Both the position numbers and the translations under genes were made by a program. A DNA stretch of 64,000 nucleotides. Origin: Microcella alkaliphila. GTDB lineage: Bacteria > Actinomycetota > Actinomycetes > Actinomycetales > Microbacteriaceae. The stretch covers positions 481,185-545,184 of the forward strand of contig NZ_SGXT01000011.1 of NCBI RefSeq assembly GCF_004216855.1, written 5' to 3'. The notes beneath the pieces are model-generated. The model had not been told where the DNA came from and searched no databases. It saw only the letters and a program-made list of their open reading frames with translations. Each line of letters starts with the position of its first letter. Position 1 is the first letter of the stretch. This document shows, in pieces, positions 52,796 to 61,547 of the stretch.

Positions 52796-53041
52796 ATGAA
52801 CGACCAGCCCCGCACCCCCGACGCCTCGCCCGCGAAGAAGCGCGACGACGGCCAGGAAGCGTTCGTGCCCGTCGGCATCGTGTTCATCATGCTGGGCGTC
52901 GTGTTCCTCATCACGAACGACGGCATGGGGCCCGTTGCGTGGACGTTCATCCCGGTCGGCTTCACTTTCCTCGTGCTGGGCTTGAGCGCCGTGTCGTCGA
53001 AGCGCTCGCGGTGTGACCGCGATGGAGAGTCCGCCGCGTGA
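52796..53041 (+). CDS. Small membrane protein, unknown
   Basis: An 81-residue protein with a polar N-terminus (PRTPDASPAKKRDDGQ) and two hydrophobic spans (PVGIVFIMLGVVFLI and WTFIPVGFTFLVLGL). The pattern is common in Microbacteriaceae, but I know no named family. It overlaps the next small membrane gene by 4 bp, so the two form a pair. Confidence 0.65.
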   Translation: MNDQPRTPDASPAKKRDDGQEAFVPVGIVFIMLGVVFLITNDGMGPVAWTFIPVGFTFLVLGLSAVSSKRSRCDRDGESAA

Positions 53042-53289
53042 GCCCGTTCGGTTCGCGGATGCGCGGGGTCGCGAAGCGCGCATCCGCCCGCGGAGCGCTG
53101 TGGGCCGGCATCGCCGCCCTGCTGCTCGCCCTGGTGTCGTTCGGGGTCGGCCGTTCGGGCAGCGCCGTCGTTCTGCTCGTCGTCGGCGGCGTGCTGCTCG
53201 CGGTAGCAGCGACGCGCCTGTCTCGGCTGGCCGCAGACGCCCGATCAGCGCGCGCTGCCCGCGACGTCGACGGCTTAGCCGGTCGGTAG
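53038..53289 (+). CDS. Small membrane protein, unknown
   Basis: An 83-residue protein from GTG 53038, overlapping the stop of the preceding gene. A basic N-terminus (RMRGVAKRASARG) leads into two spans (LWAGIAALLLALVSFGVG and AVVLLVVGGVLLAVAA), and an alanine/arginine-rich tail follows. No family is recognised. It is convergent with the Nudix gene and overlaps it by 15 bp. Confidence 0.6.
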   Translation: MSPFGSRMRGVAKRASARGALWAGIAALLLALVSFGVGRSGSAVVLLVVGGVLLAVAATRLSRLAADARSARAARDVDGLAGR

Positions 53290-53802
53290 CTGCGCGCGCA
53301 GTCGCGGCCAGCTCGCGGCAAACCCCGGATGAAGCGGCAGGTGCTCGACGTCGCCGACGGCGACCCAGCGCAGCTCGATGCTCTCGAGATCGCCCAACAC
53401 GGGCTCGAACAGCTCGTCAACGCGAGCGACGACGGTCGTGTAGCTCCAGAAGCCGAGGTCGTGGTGGCTCTCCCACAGCACCGTCACGGCGTCGAGGGGA
53501 ACGCCCGCCTCCTCGTGCGCCTCTCGAACTGCCGCCGTCGCGGCGTCTTCACCCAGCTTGCGCGCCCCGCCCGGGATGCCCCACGTACCCCCGTGGTGTG
53601 ACCACTCGGCGCGGTGCTGCAGCAGCACCCCTGCCGTTGGGTGCCAGGCGAGCAGCCCGGCCGCGCCGAACCGACCCCAGTACCGGGTGCCGTCGGGCCC
53701 TTCAACCCAGGCGTCGCCCGGGTCGCGCAGGTGTGGCGGCGGAAGGCGCGGCGGCGTGCTGCTGCGGGCCGCATCGGCCGGGCTGGGCGCCGCACTCTCC
53801 AT
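53275..53802 (-). CDS. Nudix hydrolase
   Basis: A 175-residue Nudix protein with the box GGARKLGEDAATAAVREAHE followed by EAGV at about 77-100, matching Gx5Ex7REUxEExGU. The core opens GRFGAAGLLAWHPTAGVLLQ. HHGGTWGIPGGARK is typical of the MutT-like branch used on nucleotides or sugar-nucleotides. The substrate is unknown. It is divergent from the DUF2071 gene. Confidence 0.88.
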   Translation of the reverse strand: MESAAPSPADAARSSTPPRLPPPHLRDPGDAWVEGPDGTRYWGRFGAAGLLAWHPTAGVLLQHRAEWSHHGGTWGIPGGARKLGEDAATAAVREAHEEAGVPLDAVTVLWESHHDLGFWSYTTVVARVDELFEPVLGDLESIELRWVAVGDVEHLPLHPGFAASWPRLRAQLPTG

Positions 53803-53888
53803 AGCCGAAGGCTACGCCCGTTGCCTGCGAGAACGCGCGCGGGGCGTCCGTCGAGCGGGCTGTGTGCCGCGAGAGGCACACTGGTGAA

Positions 53889-54728
53889 ATGAGCACACCG
53901 GAGCCCGCGCTCCCCCACCACGCTCCACCCTTGCCGGGCCGCGCGGTCATCCGCCAACGCTGGAACCACTTTGTGTTCCTGCACTGGCGGGTCGACCCCG
54001 CGCGCGTCGCCCCGCTCATGCCCGCCGGCACCCGCCCCGACACGTTCGACGGCAGCGCGTGGGTCGGGCTGATCCCGTTCGTGCTCAGCGACCACGCCTT
54101 CCTCCCACTGCCGCCCGTGCCCCGCCTCGGAACCTTCGTCGAAATCAACGTGCGCACCTACTCGGTCGACAACGCCGGCAACCGCGGGGTTGTCTTCCAG
54201 TCGCTCGAAGCCGAACCGCTACCCAGCGCGCTCGCCGCGCAATCGCTGTTCGGGCTCCCCTACCGTTGGGCGCACGCCGGCCAGCGCATCGCCGAGGGAA
54301 CCATCGAATACCGCTCGCGCCGTCGCGGCGGCCCGCGCCTCGATTCCGGGCGCGCCGACCGCGCCGCCCGCGCACTCGCAACTACCGCCGCAACCGGGAT
54401 GCCCGACGCACGCACCGAACACCCGCTCCCGTCCACGCGCATCCACGCCAGACCGTCCACCGCCGCGGTTGACACTCCCCTCAGCCGCTTCCTCACCGAC
54501 CGCTGGGGATTCCACGAAACCCGCCGTGGCCGCACCATCTACGCGCGCAACCGGCACGAGCCGTGGCCGCTCGTCGAGGCCGAACTCCTGCGCCTCGACG
54601 ACGGGCTGCTCGCGGCCGCCGGCTTCGCCGACCTCGCCGCGCGCGAACCCGACTCGGTGCTCGCGACGCCGCCCGAGCATCCCGGAATCGTCACCGAATT
54701 CGCGGCGGCGCGCGCGATCAGCCTCTAG
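53889..54728 (+). CDS. DUF2071 (YqjF-like) protein
   Basis: A 279-residue soluble protein. DUF2071 features are RQRWNHFVFLHWRVDPARVA, PLMPAGTRPDTFDGSAWVGL, LGTFVEINVRTYSVDNAGN and VVFQSLEAEPLPSALAAQSL followed by FGLPYRWA. The fold is acetoacetate decarboxylase-like, but catalysis has not been shown. ATG 53889 (MSTPEPALP) was preferred over the longer frame. Two hairpins follow it and separate it from der. Confidence 0.82.
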   Translation: MSTPEPALPHHAPPLPGRAVIRQRWNHFVFLHWRVDPARVAPLMPAGTRPDTFDGSAWVGLIPFVLSDHAFLPLPPVPRLGTFVEINVRTYSVDNAGNRGVVFQSLEAEPLPSALAAQSLFGLPYRWAHAGQRIAEGTIEYRSRRRGGPRLDSGRADRAARALATTAATGMPDARTEHPLPSTRIHARPSTAAVDTPLSRFLTDRWGFHETRRGRTIYARNRHEPWPLVEAELLRLDDGLLAAAGFADLAAREPDSVLATPPEHPGIVTEFAAARAISL

Positions 54729-54746
54729 CGCTGACGACGCTCCCGC

Positions 54747-54769
54747 CCGGTGCCCGAGACGGGCACCGG
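54747..54769. terminator. Hairpin after DUF2071 gene
   Basis: CCGGTGCCCG-AGA-CGGGCACCGG is a perfect 10-bp stem 18 bp after the DUF2071 stop. No U-run is evident, but its position between two convergent genes fits a terminator. Confidence 0.7.
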
Positions 54770-54779
54770 TGCGTCAGGC

Positions 54780-54803
54780 GCAGAGGCCAGAAATGGCCTC
54801 TGC
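54780..54803 (-). terminator. Hairpin after der
   Basis: GCAGAGGCCA-GAAA-TGGCCTCTGC is a perfect 10-bp stem with a four-base loop, 6 bp after the der stop on the minus strand. It is the likely terminator of the seven-gene parA-der operon. Confidence 0.75.
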
Positions 54804-54809
54804 AGGCAG

Positions 54810-56360
54810 CTAGCGCTGCCTTCTTTCCCTGACGCGCATGTTGACAACAATCGGCGTGCCCTCGAAGCCCCACGTCTCGCGCAGGCGGCGCGTGATGAAG
54901 CGCCGGTACTGCGGGTCGAGGAACTGCGTCGTGAACAGCACGAACGTCGGCGGGCGGGTCGAGGCTTGCGTGCCGAACAGGATGCGCGGCTGGCGTCCCC
55001 CGCGAACGGGGTGCGGGTGCTCCGCGATCAGCTCGGTGAGGAACGCGTTGAACTTGCCCGTCGGAATGCGCGTGTCCCACGACTCGAGCGCCGTCTCGAG
55101 CGCCGGAACCAGCTTCTCGAGGTGACGGCCCGTGCGGGCCGAGATGTTGACGCGCGGCGCCCACGACACGTGCGCGAGGTCTTGGTCGATCTCCCGCTCG
55201 AGGTACCGGCGGCGCTCGTCGTCGAGCAGGTCCCACTTGTTGAACGCGAGCACCAGCGCGCGACCCGACTCGAGCACGAGGTCGATGATGCGCACGTCTT
55301 GCTCGCTGATCGGCTGGGTCACGTCGATCAAGACGACCGCGACCTCCGCCTTCTCGAGCGCGGCGGCGGTGCGCAGTGACGCGTAGAAGTCGGCGCCCTG
55401 CGCCATGTGCTGGCGGCGGCGAATGCCGGCGGTGTCGACGAAGCGCCACACCTTGCCGCCGAGCTCGATCTGCTCATCGATGGGGTCGCGGGTGGTGCCG
55501 GCGAGCTCGTTGACGACGACGCGCTCTTCGCGGGCGGCCTTGTTGAGCAGGCTCGACTTGCCGACGTTGGGGCGGCCGATCAGCGCGACGCGGCGCGGCC
55601 CGCCGAACTCCTGCTTCGCAACGGTCGACACTTCGGGCAGCACGGTGAGCACGTGGTCAAGCAGGTCGGCGACGCCGCGGCCGTGCACGGCGGAAGTCGG
55701 CCACGGCTCGCCGAGCCCCAGGCTCCACAGGGCGGCCGCTTCGGGCTCCTGCCGCGTGTCGTCGATCTTGTTCGCGACGAGAATCACGGGCTTGTTCGAG
55801 CGGCGCAGCATCTTGACGACGAACTCGTCGGTCGCGGTCGCGCCGGTGATGGCGTCGACGACGAACAGCACCGCGTCGGCCAGCTCGACCGCGACCTCCG
55901 CCTGGGCGGCGACGGAGGCGTTGATGCCCGACGCGTCGGGCTCCCAGCCGCCGGTGTCGACGAGGGTAAAGCGGCGCGTGTTCCACTCGGCCTTGTAGGC
56001 GATGCGGTCGCGGGTGACGCCCGGCTTGTCTTCGACAACCGCTTCGCGGCGCCCGAGGATGCGGTTCACCAGCGCGCTCTTGCCGACGTTCGGCCGGCCG
56101 ACGATCGCGAGCACGGGAAGGGCGGGCAGCGTGACGATGCCGTCTTCGCCGAGCTCGGCGCCCTCGAGCAGGGCGATGTCGTCGTCGTCGAGGTCGTAGT
56201 CGGCGAGCCCGGCGCGCAGGGCGTCGGCCCGCTGCTGGTCGAACTCGGCGCGTTCGGGGTCGTCGTAGTCGACGGAGGAGCCGGCATCAATCGCGTCGTC
56301 GAATTCCGGTGCGCTGCCGACGCTCGGCACGCGGTCGGCGCCGTCGGGGGTGTTAGTCAT
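54810..56360 (-). CDS. der: Ribosome biogenesis GTPase Der (EngA)
   Basis: A 516-residue protein with tandem GTPase domains and a C-terminal KH-like domain; it assists 50S subunit assembly. G1 motifs are [14 protein letters not shown] (near 88) and [16 protein letters not shown] (near 262). Further motifs are [19 protein letters not shown] and FNKWDL. An acidic N-terminal extension of about 75 residues is typical for actinobacteria. It is the last gene of the operon and overlaps cmk by 8 bp. Confidence 0.96.
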   Translation of the reverse strand: MTNTPDGADRVPSVGSAPEFDDAIDAGSSVDYDDPERAEFDQQRADALRAGLADYDLDDDDIALLEGAELGEDGIVTLPALPVLAIVGRPNVGKSALVNRILGRREAVVEDKPGVTRDRIAYKAEWNTRRFTLVDTGGWEPDASGINASVAAQAEVAVELADAVLFVVDAITGATATDEFVVKMLRRSNKPVILVANKIDDTRQEPEAAALWSLGLGEPWPTSAVHGRGVADLLDHVLTVLPEVSTVAKQEFGGPRRVALIGRPNVGKSSLLNKAAREERVVVNELAGTTRDPIDEQIELGGKVWRFVDTAGIRRRQHMAQGADFYASLRTAAALEKAEVAVVLIDVTQPISEQDVRIIDLVLESGRALVLAFNKWDLLDDERRRYLEREIDQDLAHVSWAPRVNISARTGRHLEKLVPALETALESWDTRIPTGKFNAFLTELIAEHPHPVRGGRQPRILFGTQASTRPPTFVLFTTQFLDPQYRRFITRRLRETWGFEGTPIVVNMRVRERRQR

Positions 56361-57024
56361 GAGGTATTCCTGAGCGCACGGTGTCGATGAGCGCTTGCAC
56401 CGTCTGCTCGAAGTCGATGTCGGTGGAATCGAGGGGGATCACACCTGGGGCGGCCGTCATAAAGTCGACGACACGGGAGTCTTGGCGGTCCCGCGAGGCC
56501 AGCTGCTGCGCGGTCGCTTCGGTCGTCTGGGCGCTCACCTCGGCCGACCGTCGGGCAATTCTAGCCTCTTCCGACGCGGTCAGAAGAATTCGCACCGGAG
56601 CATCCGGCGCCACGATCGTCGTGATGTCGCGTCCTTCGACGATGACCCCGGGGGCGGGATGCTCGTCCATCAACCGCCGGAACATCGCGTTCAGAGACTG
56701 ACGCACCTCCGGCACCCGCGCCACGGCCGACACGACGGCCGAGACGCGCGGCTCGCGAATGTCGGGCGTGATGTCTTCGCCGCCGACCCGCACGTAGTAG
56801 CGGTCGGGGTCCATGCCGGTCGCGTAGTCGAAGGCGCGCACCCGCTCGAGAACCGCATCCGGGTTCTCGACGTCGACGCCCTCGTCGAGGCAGTGCCAGG
56901 CGAGCGCGCGGTACGCGGCGCCGGTGTCGAGGTAGGCGTACCCGAGGCGGCGGGCGGCCTCCTTCGACACGCTCGACTTGCCGCTTCCGGCGGGGCCGTC
57001 GACGGCCACGACGATGTCGCTCAC
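56353..57024 (-). CDS. cmk: Cytidylate kinase
   Basis: A 223-residue P-loop kinase that phosphorylates CMP and dCMP. Walker [19 protein letters not shown] is near the N-terminus. [33 protein letters not shown] and RDRQDSRV complete the CMP-binding and catalytic sites. Length is normal. It lies between tyrA (23-bp gap) and der (8-bp overlap), the usual order. Confidence 0.95.
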   Translation of the reverse strand: MSDIVVAVDGPAGSGKSSVSKEAARRLGYAYLDTGAAYRALAWHCLDEGVDVENPDAVLERVRAFDYATGMDPDRYYVRVGGEDITPDIREPRVSAVVSAVARVPEVRQSLNAMFRRLMDEHPAPGVIVEGRDITTIVAPDAPVRILLTASEEARIARRSAEVSAQTTEATAQQLASRDRQDSRVVDFMTAAPGVIPLDSTDIDFEQTVQALIDTVRSGIPHD

Positions 57025-57047
57025 GGGTGCTCCTTATCGGTGAGAGG

Positions 57048-58154
57048 TCAGTCAGTGCCGGCGGCGGCGATTTTCCAGCCGCGCGCCTCCAGTTCGGCCA
57101 CAAGCCGCTCTTCGGCTTCGGGCACGACCGACACTTCGGCGAAGCCGACGGGCGCGCCCGGCGAGTGCTCGAGCCGCAGGTCTTCCATGTTGACGCCGAG
57201 TTCGCCGATCTCGGTGAGCAGGCGCGCCAGCTGGCCGGGGGTGTCGTCGATCATGACGACGAGGGTGGCGAAGCGCCGGTCCTGGCCGTGCTTGCCGGGT
57301 ATGCGCGCGACGCCGACGTTGCCCGCGCCCATCAGGTCGGCGATGGTGCGGCGCGCGCCAGGGGCATCGGGATGCTCGAGGGCGTCGATCGCGGCCGTCA
57401 CGTCGTCACGCAGCCCGCGCAGGATCGCGGCCACGGGCGCGGCGTTGGCGGCGAGAATCTGCACCCACAGCCCCGGGTCGCTGGAGGCGATGCGGGTGAC
57501 GTCGCGCAGGCCCTGGCCGGCGAGCCCCACGGCGCCGTTCGTGGCGGCGCGCAGCCGCGCGGCCATGACCGTGGCGACAAGCTGCGGCACGTGGCTGACC
57601 ATCGCGACCGACTCGTCGTGTTCCGCGACGGTCATCTCGATCGGCACGGCGCCGACGTCGAGGATGAGGTCTTCGATCGCCCCGGCCCGCGCGTAGCTGA
57701 TGCCGTCGTGCCCGGCGAGCACCCACGGGCGCCCCACAAACATGTCGCTGCGCGCCGAGATGGGACCGCCGCGCTCGCGCCCGGCCATGGGGTGGGTGCC
57801 GAGGTAGCGACTCACGTCGGCGCCCATCGCGGTCAGCTCGCGCAGCACGCTCTGCTTCACACTCGCCACGTCGGTCACCAACGCTTCGGGATGCGCGTTC
57901 AGCTCGGCCGCGACCGTCACCGCGGTTACGTCCGGCGGCACGCACACGACGACGAGCCCGGGCACGTCGTGTTCGCCCCGGTTCGCGCTGGCCGCGCGGC
58001 CCGCGCCGTAGTCGACGGCGAGCTTCACGGCGGTCGGCGACAGGTCGTCGAGGGTGACGTCGACGCCCCGCTCGGTGAGTGCGAGGCCGATGCTGGTGCC
58101 GAGTAGGCCCGCGCCGACGATGCGCACGCGTTCCTGCAGGCGGCGGTCGGTCAT
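57048..58154 (-). CDS. tyrA: Prephenate dehydrogenase
   Basis: A 368-residue NAD-dependent dehydrogenase that oxidises prephenate to 4-hydroxyphenylpyruvate in tyrosine synthesis. The Rossmann motif VRIVGAGLLGTSIGLAL opens the protein. TDVASVKQSVLREL and GTHPMAGRERGGP are the substrate-binding segments. An ACT domain ends it (VVMIDDTPGQLARLLTEIGE), which in other species gives tyrosine feedback. It overlaps rluB by 4 bp. Confidence 0.93.
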   Translation of the reverse strand: MTDRRLQERVRIVGAGLLGTSIGLALTERGVDVTLDDLSPTAVKLAVDYGAGRAASANRGEHDVPGLVVVCVPPDVTAVTVAAELNAHPEALVTDVASVKQSVLRELTAMGADVSRYLGTHPMAGRERGGPISARSDMFVGRPWVLAGHDGISYARAGAIEDLILDVGAVPIEMTVAEHDESVAMVSHVPQLVATVMAARLRAATNGAVGLAGQGLRDVTRIASSDPGLWVQILAANAAPVAAILRGLRDDVTAAIDALEHPDAPGARRTIADLMGAGNVGVARIPGKHGQDRRFATLVVMIDDTPGQLARLLTEIGELGVNMEDLRLEHSPGAPVGFAEVSVVPEAEERLVAELEARGWKIAAAGTD

Positions 58155-59092
58155 CGGCTTCCTCGGTGGCTTCGGGGGCGGCGGGTTGTCGGCTTCTGCG
58201 CGCCGGCCGGGGCAGGGCCCGCCGGATGGGTGCCGGCCACGCGGCCGCCAGCGGCACCCGCCTCTGACGTGGTTGCGGGCGCGACGCCGTCGCGGGCCTC
58301 GCGGGCGAGCGTCAGCAGCGCACCGCGCTCAACTGTACTGAGTTCCCGCAGCTCGCCGAGCTTGAGTGGCCCAAGGTGCAGGGGCCCGAACTGGCGCCGC
58401 ACGAGTTCGACCACCGGGTGCCCGACCTCGGCCATCATGCGCCTGACGATGCGGTTGCGCCCCGAGTGCAGGGTCAGCTCGACCATGCTGTGGCCGTGCT
58501 GCGGGCTGCCGATCACCTTCACGGCGTCGGCGTGAATCGGCCCGTCCTCGAGCTCGACGCCCGTCTTCAGCTGGGTGAGCGTCTTCGGCGCGACGACGCC
58601 GCGCACCTTCGCGATGTACGTCTTCTCTACGCCGAACTTGGGGTGCGCGAGCACGTTGGCGAGTTCGCCGTCGTTCGTCAGCAGCAGCAGCCCGCTCGTG
58701 TCGGTGTCGAGGCGGCCGACGTTGTAGACCCGCTCCTCGAACCGGGCGGCGTACTGCCGGAGGTCGGGGCGCCCTTGCTCGTCCTTCATGGTGCTGACGA
58801 CGCCGCGCGGCTTGTTCAGCATCAGGTACCGCTTCGTCTGATCGAGCTGAATCGCGACCCCGTCGACGGCGATCTCGTCGGTCTCGGGGTCGATGCGGCG
58901 CCCGAGTTCGGTGACGACCTCGCCGTTGACGGTGACGCGGCCGGCCTCGATGTACTGCTCGCTGACCCGGCGCGAGGCGACCCCGGCGGCCGCCATCACC
59001 TTCTGCAGCCGCTCCCCCGTGGGGGCCGCCGCGTCATCCCACGGCGGAATCTCGAACGAGCCGCCCCGGGCATCCCCGTTATCGGACGTCAT
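58151..59092 (-). CDS. rluB: 23S rRNA pseudouridine synthase (RluB family)
   Basis: A 313-residue RsuA/RluB-type synthase. An S4 RNA-binding domain covers about 27-85 (GERLQKVMAAAGVASRRVSE). The catalytic motif GRLDTDTSGLLLLTNDG carries the active aspartate near 124. HSGRNRIVRRMMAEVGHPV and LVRRQFGPLHLGPLKLGELR follow. It modifies a uridine of 23S rRNA. The C-terminus has a proline/alanine-rich basic tail of about 45 residues. It overlaps scpB by 14 bp. Confidence 0.93.
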   Translation of the reverse strand: MTSDNGDARGGSFEIPPWDDAAAPTGERLQKVMAAAGVASRRVSEQYIEAGRVTVNGEVVTELGRRIDPETDEIAVDGVAIQLDQTKRYLMLNKPRGVVSTMKDEQGRPDLRQYAARFEERVYNVGRLDTDTSGLLLLTNDGELANVLAHPKFGVEKTYIAKVRGVVAPKTLTQLKTGVELEDGPIHADAVKVIGSPQHGHSMVELTLHSGRNRIVRRMMAEVGHPVVELVRRQFGPLHLGPLKLGELRELSTVERGALLTLAREARDGVAPATTSEAGAAGGRVAGTHPAGPAPAGAQKPTTRRPRSHRGSR

Positions 59093-59750
59093 CGAAGCCC
59101 GCCTGTCCGTCGTCGAGCAGCGGCGAGATCTGCGGCAGCTCGTCGAGCGAGTTGATGCCGAGTTGCGTGAGCAAGAGCTCGGTCGTCTCGTAGTGAATTG
59201 CGCCGGTCTCCGAGTCGGTGTACGCCTCGGTGATCAGCCCGCGGCTGAGCAGGGTGCGCACGACCGAGTCGACGTTGACGGCGCGGATGCTCGCCACGGC
59301 TCCCCGAGAGATCGGCTGCTTGTACGCGATCACCGCGAGCGTCTCGAGTGCCGCCTGCGACAGCTTCGCGGGCGCCTGGGTGTGCACGAAGTCGCGCACG
59401 ACGTCGTCGAACTCGGCGCGCACGTACAGCCGCCAGCCGCCACCGACCTCGCGCAGCTCGAAGCCGCGCCGCGGGCGCGCGGGAGCATCGGGTAAGGCTG
59501 CCGGGTCGGGCTCACCGTCGTAGTCGGCGACGAGGGATGCGATGGCGGCGCGCACCTCCTTCACGGGGCGGCCGACCGCGCTTGCGAGCCCCACGACGCT
59601 CTGCGGTTCGTCGACGACCATGAAGATCGCCTCAAGCGCGCGGGCGAGGTCGACGCCGTCGGCGAGGCCGGCGCGTTCGGGGGCGTCAGCGTTCTCGGGC
59701 GCTGCCGCGTCGGGCGCCGCTGCGCTGTCGGTCACGGTCTCACTGGCCAT
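59079..59750 (-). CDS. scpB: SMC-Scp complex subunit ScpB
   Basis: A 223-residue winged-helix protein of the condensin-like SMC-ScpAB complex, which organises and segregates chromosomes. Family landmarks are LEAIFMVVDEPQSVVGLASA and KLSQAALETLAVIAYKQPIS followed by RGAVASIRAVNVDSVVRTLL. An acidic alanine-rich N-terminus of about 35 residues precedes it. It overlaps scpA by 11 bp. Confidence 0.94.
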   Translation of the reverse strand: MASETVTDSAAAPDAAAPENADAPERAGLADGVDLARALEAIFMVVDEPQSVVGLASAVGRPVKEVRAAIASLVADYDGEPDPAALPDAPARPRRGFELREVGGGWRLYVRAEFDDVVRDFVHTQAPAKLSQAALETLAVIAYKQPISRGAVASIRAVNVDSVVRTLLSRGLITEAYTDSETGAIHYETTELLLTQLGINSLDELPQISPLLDDGQAGFDDVR

Positions 59751-60576
59751 ATTCGGCTCCCAGGTTCACGAGGTTCTCGTCGCTCCAGTTCTCGGCGGTC
59801 CAGCGCACGGTCAGTTCGCCGAGCGGCTCGAGCTGTTCGAAGCCGATCGCGGCGTGCCGGTACAGCTCGAGCAGTGCGAGGAAGCGCGCGACGACGACGC
59901 CCATCTGGTCGGCTCCGGCGATCAGCTGCCGGAAGGTGAGGGGCTCACCCGCCCGCAGCATGCCGACCACGTGTGCGGCCTCCTCGCGCACCGAAATGAG
60001 CGGGGCATGCAGGTGGTCGAGCCCGACGATCGGGATCTCTTTCGGCGCGAAGGCGAGCAGCGCGAGCGCGGCGAAGTCGTCGACGCTGGTCGTCCAGCGC
60101 AGCTCGGTCGTGGTCTGACGGAAGCGGTCTTCGAGGCGCACGCTGCGCACGTGGCGGCGGGTTTCGGCGGTGATGCGCTCCGAGAACCAGGCGCTGACCT
60201 CCTTGAACGCGCGGTACTGCAGCAGGCGGGCGAAGAGCAGGTCGCGGGCCTCGAGCAGTGCGACGTCTTCGGCGTCGACCAGTTCGCCCTGCGGCAGGAG
60301 GCTCGCGATCTTCAGGTCGAGCAGCGTGGCGGCGACGACGAGAAACTCGCTGGCCTCGTCGAGTCGCTCTGCGCCTTCGAGCGCGCGCAGGTAGGCGAGA
60401 AAGTCGTCGGTGACGGCCGACAGCGAGACCTCGGTGATGTCGAGTTCGCGCTTCGTGATGAGGCTCAGGAGGAGGTCGAACGGGCCGTCGAAGTCGGCGA
60501 CGGCGACGCGGAAGCCGCCGCGTGCATCCGGCGAACTGTCCCCCGCCTCGATGACGGCGTCAGGCGGCGTGGCCAC
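59740..60576 (-). CDS. scpA: SMC-Scp complex subunit ScpA
   Basis: A 278-residue kleisin subunit that bridges SMC heads. FDGPFDLLLSLITKRELDIT is the N-terminal signature, then EFLVVAATLLDLKIASLLPQ. The C-terminal winged helix contains VVARFLALLELYRHAAIGFE. It overlaps parA by 17 bp and scpB by 11 bp. Confidence 0.94.
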   Translation of the reverse strand: MATPPDAVIEAGDSSPDARGGFRVAVADFDGPFDLLLSLITKRELDITEVSLSAVTDDFLAYLRALEGAERLDEASEFLVVAATLLDLKIASLLPQGELVDAEDVALLEARDLLFARLLQYRAFKEVSAWFSERITAETRRHVRSVRLEDRFRQTTTELRWTTSVDDFAALALLAFAPKEIPIVGLDHLHAPLISVREEAAHVVGMLRAGEPLTFRQLIAGADQMGVVVARFLALLELYRHAAIGFEQLEPLGELTVRWTAENWSDENLVNLGAEYGQ

Positions 60577-61447
60577 GGGCGATCAGCTCCCGTGCCAGCT
60601 GGCGGTAGGCGCCGGCGGCCGGGTGGTCGGGCGCGAACGTCGTGATGGGGGTGCCGGCGACGGTCGCGTCGGGAAACTTCACGGTGCGGCCGATGACCGT
60701 CTCGAGCACGGAGTCGCCGAACGCGTCGACGACCCGCTCGAGCACCTCGCGTGAGTGCAGCGTGCGCGAGTCGTACATGGTGGCGAGAATCGCGTCGAGT
60801 TCGAGCGCAGGGTTCAGCCGGTCTTTCACCTTCTCGATCGTCTCGACGAGCAGGGCGACGCCGCGCAGGGCGAAGTATTCGCACTCGAGCGGAATCAGCA
60901 CGCCGTGCGCGGCGGTGAGCGCGTTGACGGTGAGCAGGCCGAGGCTCGGCTGGCAGTCGACGAGGATCACGTCGTACTCGTCGAGCACGGGGCGCAGCAC
61001 CCGGGCGAGAATCTGCTCGCGCGCGACCTCGTTGACGAGGTGCACCTCGGCGGCCGACAGGTCGATGTTGGCGGGCACGACGTCCAGGCGCGGGGTCGAC
61101 GTCGACTGGATGGCCGTGCGAATGTCTTTCTCGCGCCCGATCAGCAGGTCGTAGATGGTCGGTACGTCGTGGCTGGCGACACCCAGCCCGGCAGACAGGG
61201 CGCCCTGCGGGTCGAAGTCGACGGCGAGCACGCGCCGGCCGTACTCGGCGAGCGCCGCGCCCAGGCTGATGGTCGTCGTCGTCTTGCCGACGCCGCCCTT
61301 CTGGTTGCACAGGGCGATGACCCGCGCCGGGCCGTGGTTCTTCAGCGTCGGCGGCTCAGGAAACGCGCGCAGCGGGCGGCCGGTGGGGCCGGGCACCATG
61401 TCCGACATTCCGGGGAGTTCTGGTGCCTCGTGCTGGTCGCCGCTCAT
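60560..61447 (-). CDS. ParA-family chromosome-partitioning ATPase
   Basis: A 295-residue deviant Walker ATPase. KGGVGKTTTTISLGAAL lies near residues 50-66, with DFDPQGALSAGLGV and DEYDVILVDCQPSLGLLTVN as further motifs. In actinobacteria this ParA copy is linked to scpAB rather than to parB near the origin. It is the first gene of the seven-gene operon and divergent from the tandem membrane-protein genes across 100 bp. Confidence 0.9.
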   Translation of the reverse strand: MSGDQHEAPELPGMSDMVPGPTGRPLRAFPEPPTLKNHGPARVIALCNQKGGVGKTTTTISLGAALAEYGRRVLAVDFDPQGALSAGLGVASHDVPTIYDLLIGREKDIRTAIQSTSTPRLDVVPANIDLSAAEVHLVNEVAREQILARVLRPVLDEYDVILVDCQPSLGLLTVNALTAAHGVLIPLECEYFALRGVALLVETIEKVKDRLNPALELDAILATMYDSRTLHSREVLERVVDAFGDSVLETVIGRTVKFPDATVAGTPITTFAPDHPAAGAYRQLARELIARGHAA

Positions 61448-61547
61448 GGCAGTGAAGTCTAGTGTTCACGCGAGATTCAGTCGCGGCGGCGTGCCGCGCG
61501 CAAACGGGCTTCCCCACCGACCGCTCTGTCGTGATTGACTGACCCTC